64,000 nt of DNA from DASVHS01 sp035468985 (GCA_035468985.1 DATISF010000058.1:47941-111940); one strand, 5' to 3'. Positions 51,652 to 60,498 are shown, counted from the stretch's first letter. Numbers and translations: made by a program. The notes: generated from the sequence alone by a model not told the origin.

Positions 51652-51724
51652 TGAACCTCTTTCGCGGGCGGACGTAGAATACGCCGGTCTCGCCGAGTCC
51701 TAACAATAACAAGATGGAGGCTTC

Positions 51725-53257
51725 ATGAGAGCTGTTCGCACCACATTGTGGTCTGCCTCGATGCTCCTGGTCCTCACCGCGGCGTCTCTCCGGGCCCAGG
51801 ACCTCGCGTCCTTCGAGAAGCGCACCACGGTCCGCAAGCTCGACAACGGTCTCACGGTCATCATCCTCGAACGTCACGAGGCGCCGGTGTTCTCGTACGC
51901 GACCGTGGTCAATGCCGGCTCGACGCAGGAGGTCACCGGGATCACCGGCCTCGCGCACATGTTCGAGCACATGGCGTTCAAAGGCTCGCAGAACATCGGA
52001 ACGACGAACTACGCCGATGAGAAGGCCGCGCTCGACAAGGTCGAAGCCGCCTACCAGGCGTACGACACCGAGCGTCACAAGACGGTCGGCCACGACGACG
52101 CGAAAGTCAAAGAGCTGGAGAAAGCGTGGCGCGACGCCATGGCCACGGCAGACAAATACGTCGTCCCGAACGAATTCTCGAAGATCGTCGACGAAGCAGG
52201 CGGCGCCGGCATGAACGCCGGCACGCAAGCGGACAGGACGACCTACTTCTTCAGCCTGCCGTCGAATCGCTTCGAGCTGTGGGCGTTCCTCGAATCGGAG
52301 CGCTTCTACGATCCGGTCTTCCGCGAGTTCTACAAGGAACGCGACGTCGTCCAGGAAGAACGGCGGATGCGATACGAAAGCTCGCCGTTCGGCCGGCTCC
52401 TGCTTCAGTTCACCACGGCCGCGTTCGTCGCCCATCCTTATGGCACACCGGCAATCGGATGGCCATCGGACCTGACGAGCTTCTCGGCGACCGATGCGAA
52501 GAACTTCTTCAACGAATACTACGTGCCGGCCAACATGGTCATCGCCATCGTCGGCGACGTGAATCCGGCCGAGGCGATGCCGGTTATCGAGAAGTATTTC
52601 GGGCGCCTGCCGAAGAAACCGCTGCCCGAGGCTCTGCGCACGGTCGAGCCGCCGCAGAACGCGGAGCGCACGGTCGTCATCCATGAGACGGCGCAGCCCA
52701 TCTACCTCGAGGGCTATCACCGGCCCGCGGCCACCGATCCGGACAACGCCGCATACGACACGATGTCCATCCTCCTGTCCGCCGGCCGCACGTCGCGGCT
52801 CTATCGCTCGATCGTGCGCGACAAGAAGCTGGCCGTTCAGGCCAGCGGATTCAGCGGCTTTCCCGGTCAGAAATATCCGAGCCTCTTCACCTTCATCGGG
52901 GTTCCGACCCCGCAGCACAAGGCCACCGAGCTCGAGGATCCGATCCACGCGGAGCTGGAGCGCCTCAAGACCCAGGACGTGACGCCGGAAGAGCTGCAGT
53001 CGGTCAAGACTCGCGTCAAGGCCGGACTGCTCCGACAGCTCGACAGCAATCAGGGCATGGCGCTGCAGCTTGCGACGGCGCAGACGCTGTTCGGCGACTG
53101 GCGTGAGCTGTTCCGCTCCGTCGACAAGATCAACGCCGTGACAGCCGCGGACATCCGCCGCGTCGCCAACAGCACATTCACTCCAGAGAACCGCACGGTG
53201 GCTTACATCGAATCGAACAAGCCTGCGGCCACGGCCCCGAAGGGAGACTCGAAATGA
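51725..53257 (+). CDS. M16 zinc peptidase, catalytic subunit, exported
   Basis: The 510-residue protein has a signal peptide (ending LRAQ) and an M16 (pitrilysin/processing-peptidase) fold. The inverted zinc motif HMFEH (HxxEH) is intact, with the third ligand Glu in VVQEERRMRYE. The second half carries the usual pseudo-symmetric domain. GGAGG lies just before ATG 51725. It overlaps the next gene, a non-catalytic M16 partner, by 4 bases. Such pairs form heterodimers that degrade peptides in the periplasm. Confidence 0.94.
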   Translation: MRAVRTTLWSASMLLVLTAASLRAQDLASFEKRTTVRKLDNGLTVIILERHEAPVFSYATVVNAGSTQEVTGITGLAHMFEHMAFKGSQNIGTTNYADEKAALDKVEAAYQAYDTERHKTVGHDDAKVKELEKAWRDAMATADKYVVPNEFSKIVDEAGGAGMNAGTQADRTTYFFSLPSNRFELWAFLESERFYDPVFREFYKERDVVQEERRMRYESSPFGRLLLQFTTAAFVAHPYGTPAIGWPSDLTSFSATDAKNFFNEYYVPANMVIAIVGDVNPAEAMPVIEKYFGRLPKKPLPEALRTVEPPQNAERTVVIHETAQPIYLEGYHRPAATDPDNAAYDTMSILLSAGRTSRLYRSIVRDKKLAVQASGFSGFPGQKYPSLFTFIGVPTPQHKATELEDPIHAELERLKTQDVTPEELQSVKTRVKAGLLRQLDSNQGMALQLATAQTLFGDWRELFRSVDKINAVTAADIRRVANSTFTPENRTVAYIESNKPAATAPKGDSK

Positions 53258-55479
53258 ACCGCGCACGAATTCAGGCCTCGGTCCTCGGGCCTCGGGCCTC
53301 GGAAAGCAAATCGGAAGGGCGGGTCTGCGGCCTGAGGCCTGCGGCCCGCGGCCTCATTCTGGCACTGGCGATCGTCGCGCTCGCTCTGCCGTCGATCGCT
53401 CAGGTCACCAGCCCGAAAGACATCAAGACTCCGCCGTTGCGCAAGCTGCAGATGCCGCAACCGAAACGCGTGCAGCTCGGCAGCGGCATGGTCATTCTCC
53501 TGATGGAAGATCACGAGCTCCCGCTCATCCGCGGAACCGCGAACATCCGCGGCGGCGAACGCAATGTCCCGTCGAACAAAGCGGGTCTCATCGAGGTTCT
53601 CAGCGCGACGTGGCGGACGGGAGGCACGCAGTCGAAGACCGGCGATGAGCTCGACGACCTGCTCGAAGCTCGTGCAGCGCGCGTCGAGACCACGGGTGAC
53701 GATGACTCCACAGCCGTGACCATCGACGTGTTGAAAGGCGACTTCGACACCGTCTTCCCGATCTTCCTCGACGTGCTTCGCAATCCGGCGTTTCGCCAGG
53801 ACAAGATCGATCTCGCCAAGACACGCGTGAACACCGAGATCTCGCGCCGCAACGACGAGCCGGGAGAAATCCTGGGCCGCGAGCTGACGAAGCTCGGCTA
53901 CGGCCCCGATTCGCCGTACGCGCGGCAGCCGGAGTACGCGACGGTCGCGGCGATCACGCGCGACGACCTGCTCGCCTTTCACAAGCGCTTCGTCGTTCCG
54001 AACAACCTCGTGTTCGGCATTGTGGGCGATTTCGACACCGCGGCGATGGAGAAGAAGCTTCGCGCCGCGTTCGGATCGTGGCCCCGCGGCGAACAGGCCC
54101 CTCCCCCGCCCGTGGCCATGACCCCGGCGAAGCCGGGCGTTTACTTCGTCGCCAAGAGCGACGTCACGCAGGCGAACATCGGTCTCGTGCATCCGACCAA
54201 TGTCCTGCGAAGCAGTCCCGACTACTTCCCGGTGCTGGTCATGAACAACATCCTCAGCTATGGATTCTCCGGCCGGCTGATGAATCATCTGCGCTCGCAG
54301 AAGGGACTGACCTACGGCGTAGGCGGCGGAATCGGAGCGCAGTTCGATTATCCGGGCCTCTTCGAGATCACCATGTCGACGAAGAGCGGTACGACGCTCG
54401 AGTCGATCGACGCGCTGCGCACTGAGGTCAACGCGCTTCTGACGCAGCCGTTCACGGCCGAGGAGATGCGCCTGGCGAAGGAAGCGATCCTGAACCGGTT
54501 CATCTTCAGCATGGATTCGCGCGGGAAGGTACTGAACCAGGCCGCCATCCTCGAGTTCTACGGCTATCCCGCCGATTACTTTCAGAAGTACACCGCGAAC
54601 GTCGAGAAGGTCACCGCCGAAGACGTCGCACGCGCGGCCAAGAAGTACGTGAGCCCCGACAAGGTGGCCTTCCTCGTCGTCGGCAACGAGAAGGACTTCG
54701 AGAAGCCCCTTTCGACCCTCGGCACCGTGACGCCGGTCGACATCACCATTCCGGAGCCGGGCGGAGCACCGTCCGCCGCTCCGTCCGCTGCCAAACCGGC
54801 CGCGCCGGCCACGACCAGCGCCGAAGCGGCCGCGCTCGTGAAGAAGGTGCAGGACTTCGTCGGCGGTAAGGCGAAGATCGACGCCATCAGCGCGGTTCGC
54901 TCGGTCACCACCGCCAACCGCAAGACGCCGCAGGGGCCGATGGACATGGAAGTCGAGACGCTGGTCGTCTTCCCCGACCGTCAGCGCGCGGTCATGAAGA
55001 TGCCGATGGGCGAAGTGACGATGGTCGTGACTCCCGACGCGTCGTTCATGGTGCTGCCGGGAATGGGAACGCGCGACGTGCCGTCGTCACAGCGCGACGC
55101 CGCGCAGAAGGAATCGCGGCAGGAGCTGCTGAGCGTTCTCAAGAATCCCGAGAAGTCCACGTTCAATGTCGTCGGGACGGAAAAGGTCGGCGCGGTCGAG
55201 GCGAAGATCGTCGAGGTCAACACCGACGGCGACACGATGAAGTGGTACGTCGATCCGGCCACCGGAAAGATCGTGCGGCGCGTGTCGCGCGGCCGCGGCC
55301 CGATGGCCCAGGGCGATCAGGTCACCGACTTCACTTCCTGGGGAACGTTTGGCGGCATCACGCTGCCGACCGGCTTCTCCACGACGTCCAACGGCGAACA
55401 GATCGCCAGCGGTCAGGTGAAGACGATCGAGATCAATCCGGCAATCGATCCGAAGATCTGGCAGAAGCCGGCGCAATAA
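53254..55479 (+). CDS. M16 peptidase-like partner subunit fused to a C-terminal LolA-like domain
   Basis: The 741-residue protein has the M16 fold, but the position of HxxEH reads NKAGLIEVLSATW, so it is inactive. The substrate-binding signature SGRLMNHLRSQKGLTYGVGGG, as in processing-peptidase partner subunits, is present. After about residue 510 a separate domain of 220 residues (FVGGKAKIDAISAVRSV... to the end) looks like an outer-membrane-lipoprotein-sorting/LolA-type fold. Residues about 7-30 are translated GGCCTCG-type repeats ahead of the hydrophobic signal segment. It is co-translated with the catalytic subunit. Confidence 0.88.
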   Translation: MNRARIQASVLGPRASESKSEGRVCGLRPAARGLILALAIVALALPSIAQVTSPKDIKTPPLRKLQMPQPKRVQLGSGMVILLMEDHELPLIRGTANIRGGERNVPSNKAGLIEVLSATWRTGGTQSKTGDELDDLLEARAARVETTGDDDSTAVTIDVLKGDFDTVFPIFLDVLRNPAFRQDKIDLAKTRVNTEISRRNDEPGEILGRELTKLGYGPDSPYARQPEYATVAAITRDDLLAFHKRFVVPNNLVFGIVGDFDTAAMEKKLRAAFGSWPRGEQAPPPPVAMTPAKPGVYFVAKSDVTQANIGLVHPTNVLRSSPDYFPVLVMNNILSYGFSGRLMNHLRSQKGLTYGVGGGIGAQFDYPGLFEITMSTKSGTTLESIDALRTEVNALLTQPFTAEEMRLAKEAILNRFIFSMDSRGKVLNQAAILEFYGYPADYFQKYTANVEKVTAEDVARAAKKYVSPDKVAFLVVGNEKDFEKPLSTLGTVTPVDITIPEPGGAPSAAPSAAKPAAPATTSAEAAALVKKVQDFVGGKAKIDAISAVRSVTTANRKTPQGPMDMEVETLVVFPDRQRAVMKMPMGEVTMVVTPDASFMVLPGMGTRDVPSSQRDAAQKESRQELLSVLKNPEKSTFNVVGTEKVGAVEAKIVEVNTDGDTMKWYVDPATGKIVRRVSRGRGPMAQGDQVTDFTSWGTFGGITLPTGFSTTSNGEQIASGQVKTIEINPAIDPKIWQKPAQ
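53272..53356. repeat. Inverted GGCCTCG-type repeats in the N-terminal coding region
   Basis: GGCCTCGGTCCTCGGGCCTCGG on the left faces GGCCTGAGGCCTGCGGCC on the right. They are read in frame upstream of the hydrophobic signal segment LILALAIVALAL of the M16-like gene. Confidence 0.75.
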
Positions 55480-55500
55480 CCCCTCCCCGGCCTTCGCCCA

Positions 55501-55527
55501 CCCTCTCCCCGCGCGGCGGGGAGAGGG
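55501..55527. terminator. Strong hairpin between convergent genes
   Basis: CCCTCTCCCCGC and GCGGGGAGAGGG form a 12-bp stem with a 3-base loop. It could stop transcription from both sides. There is no T run, so intrinsic termination would be weak. Confidence 0.45.
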
Positions 55528-55528
55528 T

Positions 55529-55744
55529 TCACGGCTGCTGCTGGACGCCCCGATGCGCCTGCAGCTCTTTGACCAGACGGACCATCGTCAACGTCAGCTC
55601 GTGCAGAGAGTGGATGATGCCCACCTCGAACGCCGACGGCGCCGCTCCGGCGGCACACGCGCAGTTGTTGCACGGCCCGCCCCGCCCTCCGTCGTGGTGG
55701 TCCATCACATGTCCGCAGGCGCAGGAGTCCTTCGCCAGTTGCAT
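55529..55744 (-). CDS. Small Cys-rich protein of unknown function
   Basis: The 71-residue protein begins MQLAKDSCACGHVMDHHDGG and has CNNCAC further on. It has a run of His/Asp/Cys that looks like a metal-binding site in the N-terminal 30 residues. The rest is a helical C-terminus (IIHSLHELTLTMVRLVKEL). A strong SD, GAGGAGG, lies six bases before ATG 55744. It lies between two plus-strand genes and faces the M16-like gene. I know no family. Confidence 0.72.
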   Translation of the reverse strand: MQLAKDSCACGHVMDHHDGGRGGPCNNCACAAGAAPSAFEVGIIHSLHELTLTMVRLVKELQAHRGVQQQP

Positions 55745-55765
55745 GATTTCCTCCTCTCGGTGACT

Positions 55766-58141
55766 ATGAAGCATATCTCCATGCGCCGGTCCCTCGCCCT
55801 GGTCCTCCTCCTGACCGCCTGTCCTCGGTCCTCGGTCCTCGGTCCTCGGTTTGTGCATCCGCAGGATGCACCTGATGCGGCGGATTCCTATTACGCGGCA
55901 AAGCGGACCGGGACGCCCGATCCGCAACGCGCCTACGCGGTTGCGCGCGCGCAGATGCGACGCCTGCGCAGCGCAACCGAGGACCAGGGACCGACGACCG
56001 AGGACCGTCTCCCATGGTCGTTCCTCGGCCCCGACAACATCGGCGGCCGCACGCGCTCGCTGGTGATCGATCCCGCCGATCCGAACACGATGTACGCGGG
56101 CGGGGTGTCGGGTGGCGTCTGGAAAACCGTCGATGGCGGAGGGCGGTGGCAGGCGGTCGGCGACGAGCTGGCGAACCTCGCCGTCAACTCGCTGGCGATG
56201 GACCCGCGCGATCGCAACGTCGTCTACGCTGGAACCGGTGAGGGTTACTTCCGCGAGGAGGTGCGCGGAACGGGACTGCCGCTGCGCGGCAACGGCATCT
56301 TCGTGACCGGCGACGGCGGAGTCCGCTGGACGCAGCTCCCCTCGACGTCGAATCCCGATTTCCAATGGGTCAACGATCTCGCGATCAGCGAGCACGATTC
56401 GCGGCGCATCTACGCCGCAACGCGCAGCGGCGTCTGGCGATCGATCGATGGCGGCGGATCGTGGAACAACGTTCTTCCGACGACGGTCAAAGGCGGCTGT
56501 CTCGATCTCGCCCTGCGCAGCGGAGGCGCCGGCGATTTTCTCTTCGCATCGTGCGGCACGTTCGAGCGCGCCACGATCTATCGCGCGAAAAACGCGGAGA
56601 GCGATCAACCGTGGACCGAAGTCCTGTCCGACCCGCTCATGGGACGCACGACGCTGGCCATCGCACCGTCGAGACCGTCGACGATCTACGCGCTCGCCGC
56701 GAGCAACGTCGATCAGGCACTGCTGGCGGTCTTCCGATCCGACAATGACGGCGATGCGGGAACGTGGACCGCGCGCGTGCAGAGCGACAGCCAGCCGCGA
56801 CTGAGCACGCTGATCCTGACGAATCCGATCAGCGCCAGCCAGCGCGACTGCGGGGGAAGACTCGACAGTCCGGTGACGATGGGCTGGTACTGCAACACGA
56901 TCGCCGTCGATCCGAAAGATCCCGAGCGCGTGTTCGCCGCGGGCGTCGATCTGTTCCGCTCCGACGACGGCGGCAGCACATGGGGCCTGGCGTCGTACTG
57001 GTGGGGCGACACGCCTTCGTACGCACACGCCGACCAGCACAACATCGTTTTTCATCCGAACTACGACGGCGCCGCGAATCAGACGCTGTTTCTCGCCAAC
57101 GACGGCGGCGTGTATCGCACGGACAACGCCCGGGCGGCGGTCGCCACCGGAAACGATGCGCCGTGCGACGGACACCGTTCCGGCGTCATCCTCACCTCGC
57201 TCGTGCACAACCTCGGCATCACCCAGTTCTACAACGGCGCGGCGTTCCCCGACGGCAGACAGTTTCTCGGAGGCGCTCAGGACAATTCGACGCTCATCGG
57301 CAGTACCACCTCCCCGTCGTGGCGCACGGAGATCGGTGGCGATGGCGGCTATGTCGCCGTCGATCCTGTCGATCCTTCGCATGTCTACGCCGAGTACCAG
57401 TTCGCAAACATCTTCCGCTCCGATGACGGCGGAAAGACATTTGCGACAAGCGCGCGAAAAGGACTCAACGACAATTTTCTGTTCGTCACGCCTTTCGTGA
57501 TCGATGCGCGGCAGCCGATGCGGCTCTGGACCGGCGGCACGCGAATGTGGCGGACCGACGATCGCGGTACGAACTGGCGGCAGGCCAGCGTGACCCTCTC
57601 GGCACAGGTCAGCGCGATCGCCATCGACCCACGGCAGAGCGATCACGTGCTGGCCGGCATGAACGACGGATCCATCTACGCGACGCGTGCGGGGTCATCC
57701 GCCGGGATCGCCACGCAATGGTCGCGTGCGGCGCCCCGCGATGGATGGGTCTCGTCCATCGCTTTCGATCCGATCGACTCTTCGACGGTGTACGCGACGT
57801 ACGCCGGCTTCGGCGGCAAGCACGTCTGGAAGAGCAGCGACGGCGGCACGACATGGACGGCCGTCGACGCCGATCTGCCCGACATCCCCGCGCATTCACT
57901 CGCCGTCGATCCCTTCCGCCGCGACCACCTCTACCTCGGAACCGACCTCGGCGTCTTCGTCTCGAGCGACGGCGGCGCGCACTGGCACGTCGAGAACACC
58001 GGCTTCGCCGCGGTCGTGACCGAGTCGGTGTTCATCGGTCAGGGTGAGCGCGGCCCGGCCGTCTATGCGTTCACGCACGGACGCGGCGCATGGCGAGCCG
58101 AGCTGGTGGAAACGGGAAGACGGCGAGCGGTTCGGCGGTGA
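55766..58141 (+). CDS. Lipoprotein with sortilin/BNR-type beta-propeller repeats
   Basis: The 791-residue protein has an N-terminal lipobox (LALVLLLTAC, Cys about residue 19), then ten or so BNR/Asp-box-like blades such as SIDGGGSWNNV, FRSDDGGSTWG, FRSDDGGKTFA, KSSDGGTTWTAV and VSSDGGAHWH, as in VPS10/sortilin and related propellers. ATG 55766 or ATG 55781 could be the start; the signal peptide works from either. Repeat-derived sequence lies right after the lipobox and again at about residue 70 (ATEDQGPTTEDR). The role is probably extracellular binding or glycan interaction. The function is unknown. Confidence 0.85.
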   Translation: MKHISMRRSLALVLLLTACPRSSVLGPRFVHPQDAPDAADSYYAAKRTGTPDPQRAYAVARAQMRRLRSATEDQGPTTEDRLPWSFLGPDNIGGRTRSLVIDPADPNTMYAGGVSGGVWKTVDGGGRWQAVGDELANLAVNSLAMDPRDRNVVYAGTGEGYFREEVRGTGLPLRGNGIFVTGDGGVRWTQLPSTSNPDFQWVNDLAISEHDSRRIYAATRSGVWRSIDGGGSWNNVLPTTVKGGCLDLALRSGGAGDFLFASCGTFERATIYRAKNAESDQPWTEVLSDPLMGRTTLAIAPSRPSTIYALAASNVDQALLAVFRSDNDGDAGTWTARVQSDSQPRLSTLILTNPISASQRDCGGRLDSPVTMGWYCNTIAVDPKDPERVFAAGVDLFRSDDGGSTWGLASYWWGDTPSYAHADQHNIVFHPNYDGAANQTLFLANDGGVYRTDNARAAVATGNDAPCDGHRSGVILTSLVHNLGITQFYNGAAFPDGRQFLGGAQDNSTLIGSTTSPSWRTEIGGDGGYVAVDPVDPSHVYAEYQFANIFRSDDGGKTFATSARKGLNDNFLFVTPFVIDARQPMRLWTGGTRMWRTDDRGTNWRQASVTLSAQVSAIAIDPRQSDHVLAGMNDGSIYATRAGSSAGIATQWSRAAPRDGWVSSIAFDPIDSSTVYATYAGFGGKHVWKSSDGGTTWTAVDADLPDIPAHSLAVDPFRRDHLYLGTDLGVFVSSDGGAHWHVENTGFAAVVTESVFIGQGERGPAVYAFTHGRGAWRAELVETGRRRAVRR
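55821..56007. repeat. Paired TCCTCGG heptamer arrays within the propeller lipoprotein gene
   Basis: Tandem TCCTCGG units (55821-55850) and a reversed ACCGAGG group (55976-56007) enclose about 125 bases. Both are translated in frame (SSVLGPR-type and TEDR-type residues). Confidence 0.85.
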
Positions 58142-58180
58142 TGGACCGCAGATGGCACAACGATTGAGTCACTGACCTCC

Positions 58181-58714
58181 ATGACCACGAACCTCCGGAT
58201 TGCAGCGGTCACCGCGGTCGCTCTCGCCTCCTCCATCGTTCTCTTCGCCGTTTACGTCCGGCACGCCTCGCAGCCGGCACAACTGGCCAGGTCTCTCGCG
58301 GGCGTGAATGCTCCCGCGGACAGCACCATCGAGCGCGCGATCCTCTCCAGCAGGCTGACCATCGAGAACCTGAGCGTCCGCAGCGCCGGCGGGATCGTCA
58401 TCCTGCGCGGCTCGGGCGACGCGGAGGCGGCGCAGCGCGCCGTCGACATCGTGAAGTCGTTCGGCGTCTCGCGGGTGGCGAACCTCATCCGGCACGAGAC
58501 CATCGACGACGAGGCCATCCGCCGCGCCGCCGAACGCGAGCTCGCGGGAACGGCCGCGCTCGACGGCTGCCTGCTTCGCGTCGAATGCCGGAACGGCGTG
58601 CTCAGCGTCAGCGGAACCGTGCAGCGCGAGCTGCAGAAAGATGCCGCGCGCATGGCGCTGCGAAACATCCGCGGCGCGCGCGAGGTGAAGGTCAACCTGT
58701 CGACCTCATCCTGA
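58181..58714 (+). CDS. Exported or membrane-anchored BON-domain protein
   Basis: The 177-residue protein has one N-terminal hydrophobic helix (AAVTAVALASSIVLFAVYV) and two BON-type repeats: IERAILSSRLTIENLSVRSAGGIVILRGSG and IRRAAERELAGTAAL...VECRNGVLSVSGTV. BON domains bind phospholipids or the outer membrane. The stop codon (TGA in CATCCTGAG) is provided by the 58702-58798 repeat, and the last residues (STSS) derive from it. It follows the propeller gene with 39 bases between. Confidence 0.85.
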   Translation: MTTNLRIAAVTAVALASSIVLFAVYVRHASQPAQLARSLAGVNAPADSTIERAILSSRLTIENLSVRSAGGIVILRGSGDAEAAQRAVDIVKSFGVSRVANLIRHETIDDEAIRRAAERELAGTAALDGCLLRVECRNGVLSVSGTVQRELQKDAARMALRNIRGAREVKVNLSTSS

Positions 58715-58798
58715 GCCGCGAAGACGGCGAAGGATCCGGGTGATGCAAGGTCGCCCGCCGCCCGGATTCTTCGCGCTCTGCGGCGCTCAGGATGACGG
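58702..58798. repeat. Hairpin repeat overlapping the BON gene stop
   Basis: GACCTCATCCTGAGCCGCG is inverted near 58780-58798 as GGCGCTCAGGATGACGG, with GAAGGATCC and GGATTCTTCG inside. It separates the convergent BON and GDSL genes. Confidence 0.88.
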
Positions 58799-58805
58799 AC
58801 GGGCC

Positions 58806-59567
58806 TCAGATCGCGTCCGCGATCCTTCTCGCGATCAGCGCGTAGCCCTCGTCTCCCGGATGAAAGCGGTCGAGCGACAGCCGGTCGTGGCTGGCGAAAA
58901 TGTCGCTGGTCTGCACGATCGTCACGTTGGGGTCGTTGCTGAAGCCTTCGATCAGCTTCGCGTTCCACCGGTTGACCAGCGGTGTGAGCTGCGGTCCGGC
59001 CGGCGTCGAGACGAACGGGTTGTAGAGCCCAATGATGAAAACGCGCGCCCGCGGATTGTCGGCGCGGATCGCGCGCACGATCGTCTCGATCCGATCCAGC
59101 ACGCCGGTCATGACCGCCTCGGGATTCGAGCGGGTGGCCGTGCGCCAGTCCGTGCCGCCCCACAGATCATTGCCGCCGATCGACACGATGATCACATTCG
59201 ATTGGCCGAGGATCGTCTGGACGTTGGGGCTGTCGAGCTGACGGAGGAGGTCCGGCGTGCGTGCACCGTTGACGGCGATGTTGACCGTGTGATTCGCCCG
59301 GATGTTCCGCCGCCGCAACTCCTGATCGAGGCGTCCTCCGATGCCCAGTCCGGCCTGGTCGCCCGTGCCCCGGGCGAGCGAGTCGCCGAGGATGATGGGA
59401 GTGATGACCGACTGCTGCGCGGCCGGAGCCGCGGCAACACGGCGCGGTAACAGATCGACCGGCGTGCCGGTGTCGCCGCGAAGGAACGAATAGAATCCCG
59501 CTGCGAACGTCACCAGCGCCAGAACCGAAACCACGAGCGGCAAGTGCCAGTAGAAGAATCGACGCAT
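58806..59567 (-). CDS. GDSL/SGNH-family lipase-acylhydrolase, membrane anchored
   Basis: The 253-residue protein has an N-terminal membrane anchor (VVSVLALVTFAAGFYSFL), then an SGNH hydrolase: block I ILGDSLARG (Ser), block III GGNDLWGG, and block V DRFHPGDEGY (Asp and His). It hydrolyses esters at the cell surface. The start ATG 59567 lies 24 bases inside the divergent ABC-ATPase gene, so the two start regions overlap. No alternative start is available within the conserved region. Confidence 0.9.
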   Translation of the reverse strand: MRRFFYWHLPLVVSVLALVTFAAGFYSFLRGDTGTPVDLLPRRVAAAPAAQQSVITPIILGDSLARGTGDQAGLGIGGRLDQELRRRNIRANHTVNIAVNGARTPDLLRQLDSPNVQTILGQSNVIIVSIGGNDLWGGTDWRTATRSNPEAVMTGVLDRIETIVRAIRADNPRARVFIIGLYNPFVSTPAGPQLTPLVNRWNAKLIEGFSNDPNVTIVQTSDIFASHDRLSLDRFHPGDEGYALIARRIADAI

Positions 59568-60488
59568 CTCTCGGCAAAGAATCTCACAAAAGTCATCGGC
59601 GCCCGCACGATCGTCGATGACGTGTCCTTCGATGTCTACGGCGGCGAAGTCTTCGGGTTCCTCGGACCGAACGGCGCCGGGAAGACGACGACGATCCGCA
59701 TGCTCGTCGGTCTGATCGAGCCGACCGAGGGCCGCGTCGAGATCTGCGGGTACGACATCCGCCGGGAATTCGAGGACGCCATGCGCTGCGTCGGCTGCAT
59801 CGTCGAGATGCCGGATCTCTATCGGTTCATGACCGGGCGCGAGAATCTCGAGCATTTTGCAAGGATGCTTCGCATCCGGAGTTCGGGGTTCGGAGTTCGG
59901 GGTTCGGGGGGCGAGATCGAGCGCGTCGCTGCATTGGTGAACATGGAGCATCGTCTCGATCAGCGCGTCGGCACGTACTCGCTCGGAATGCGGCAGCGGC
60001 TCGGCGTGGCGCAGGCGATGCTCGGCTCACCTCGGCTGCTGATCCTCGACGAGCCCGCCAACGGGCTCGATCCCGCCGGCATCCGCGAGATCCGTGAGTT
60101 GCTGCGCGGGCTGGCGACCGAAGAGAAGATGGCGGTGTTCGTGTCGAGCCATCTGCTGGCCGAGATCGAGCTGATGTGCGACCGCGTGGCGATCATTCAC
60201 AAAGGCCGGCTTCTGCGCACCGGCAGCGTGAGTGACCTGATCTCGGCCGAGCGGGAAATGGAGTTGCGCGTCGGCGATGTCGCTCGGGCGCTGTCGATCG
60301 TCCGAGAGCAGGGATTCGAAGCGAGGAGCGACGGCGACTGCGTGTTCGTCATGATCGACGAGCGCCAGACGCCGCCGGTCATCGCCGCACTCGCGCAGAA
60401 CGGCGTGGAGGTCTTTCACGCCCGGCGGCGCATGCAGACGCTCGAGGAGATGTTCATCGAGGCGACGGGAGGAGAGACGGTCGGATGA
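59544..60488 (+). CDS. ABC transporter ATP-binding protein
   Basis: The 314-residue ATPase has Walker A GPNGAGKTTT, the Q-loop region, the signature YSLGMRQRLG, Walker B LLILDEPANGLDP and the H-loop FVSSHLL. It resembles antibiotic/Nod-factor-type exporters with a C-terminal extension. GTG 59544 is the only usable start and overlaps the GDSL gene by 24 bases. A stretch RSSGFGVRGSGG (near residue 112) comes from heptamer repeat. The permease follows after a hairpin repeat. Confidence 0.92.
   Translation: MPVEESTHLSAKNLTKVIGARTIVDDVSFDVYGGEVFGFLGPNGAGKTTTIRMLVGLIEPTEGRVEICGYDIRREFEDAMRCVGCIVEMPDLYRFMTGRENLEHFARMLRIRSSGFGVRGSGGEIERVAALVNMEHRLDQRVGTYSLGMRQRLGVAQAMLGSPRLLILDEPANGLDPAGIREIRELLRGLATEEKMAVFVSSHLLAEIELMCDRVAIIHKGRLLRTGSVSDLISAEREMELRVGDVARALSIVREQGFEARSDGDCVFVMIDERQTPPVIAALAQNGVEVFHARRRMQTLEEMFIEATGGETVG
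59876..59911. repeat. Heptamer tandem repeat inside the ABC ATPase gene
   Basis: GGAGTTC/GGGGTTC units, five or so copies, are read in frame as SSGFGVRGSGG. They lie in the helical subdomain between the Q-loop and the signature motif. Confidence 0.88.
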
Positions 60489-60498
60489 TCGTGCCCTT

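Noticed and set aside
55529..57646. Long minus-strand frame over the propeller gene
   Set aside because: Only the last 72 codons (from ATG 55744, with a strong SD) look real. The rest is antisense to the propeller lipoprotein gene.
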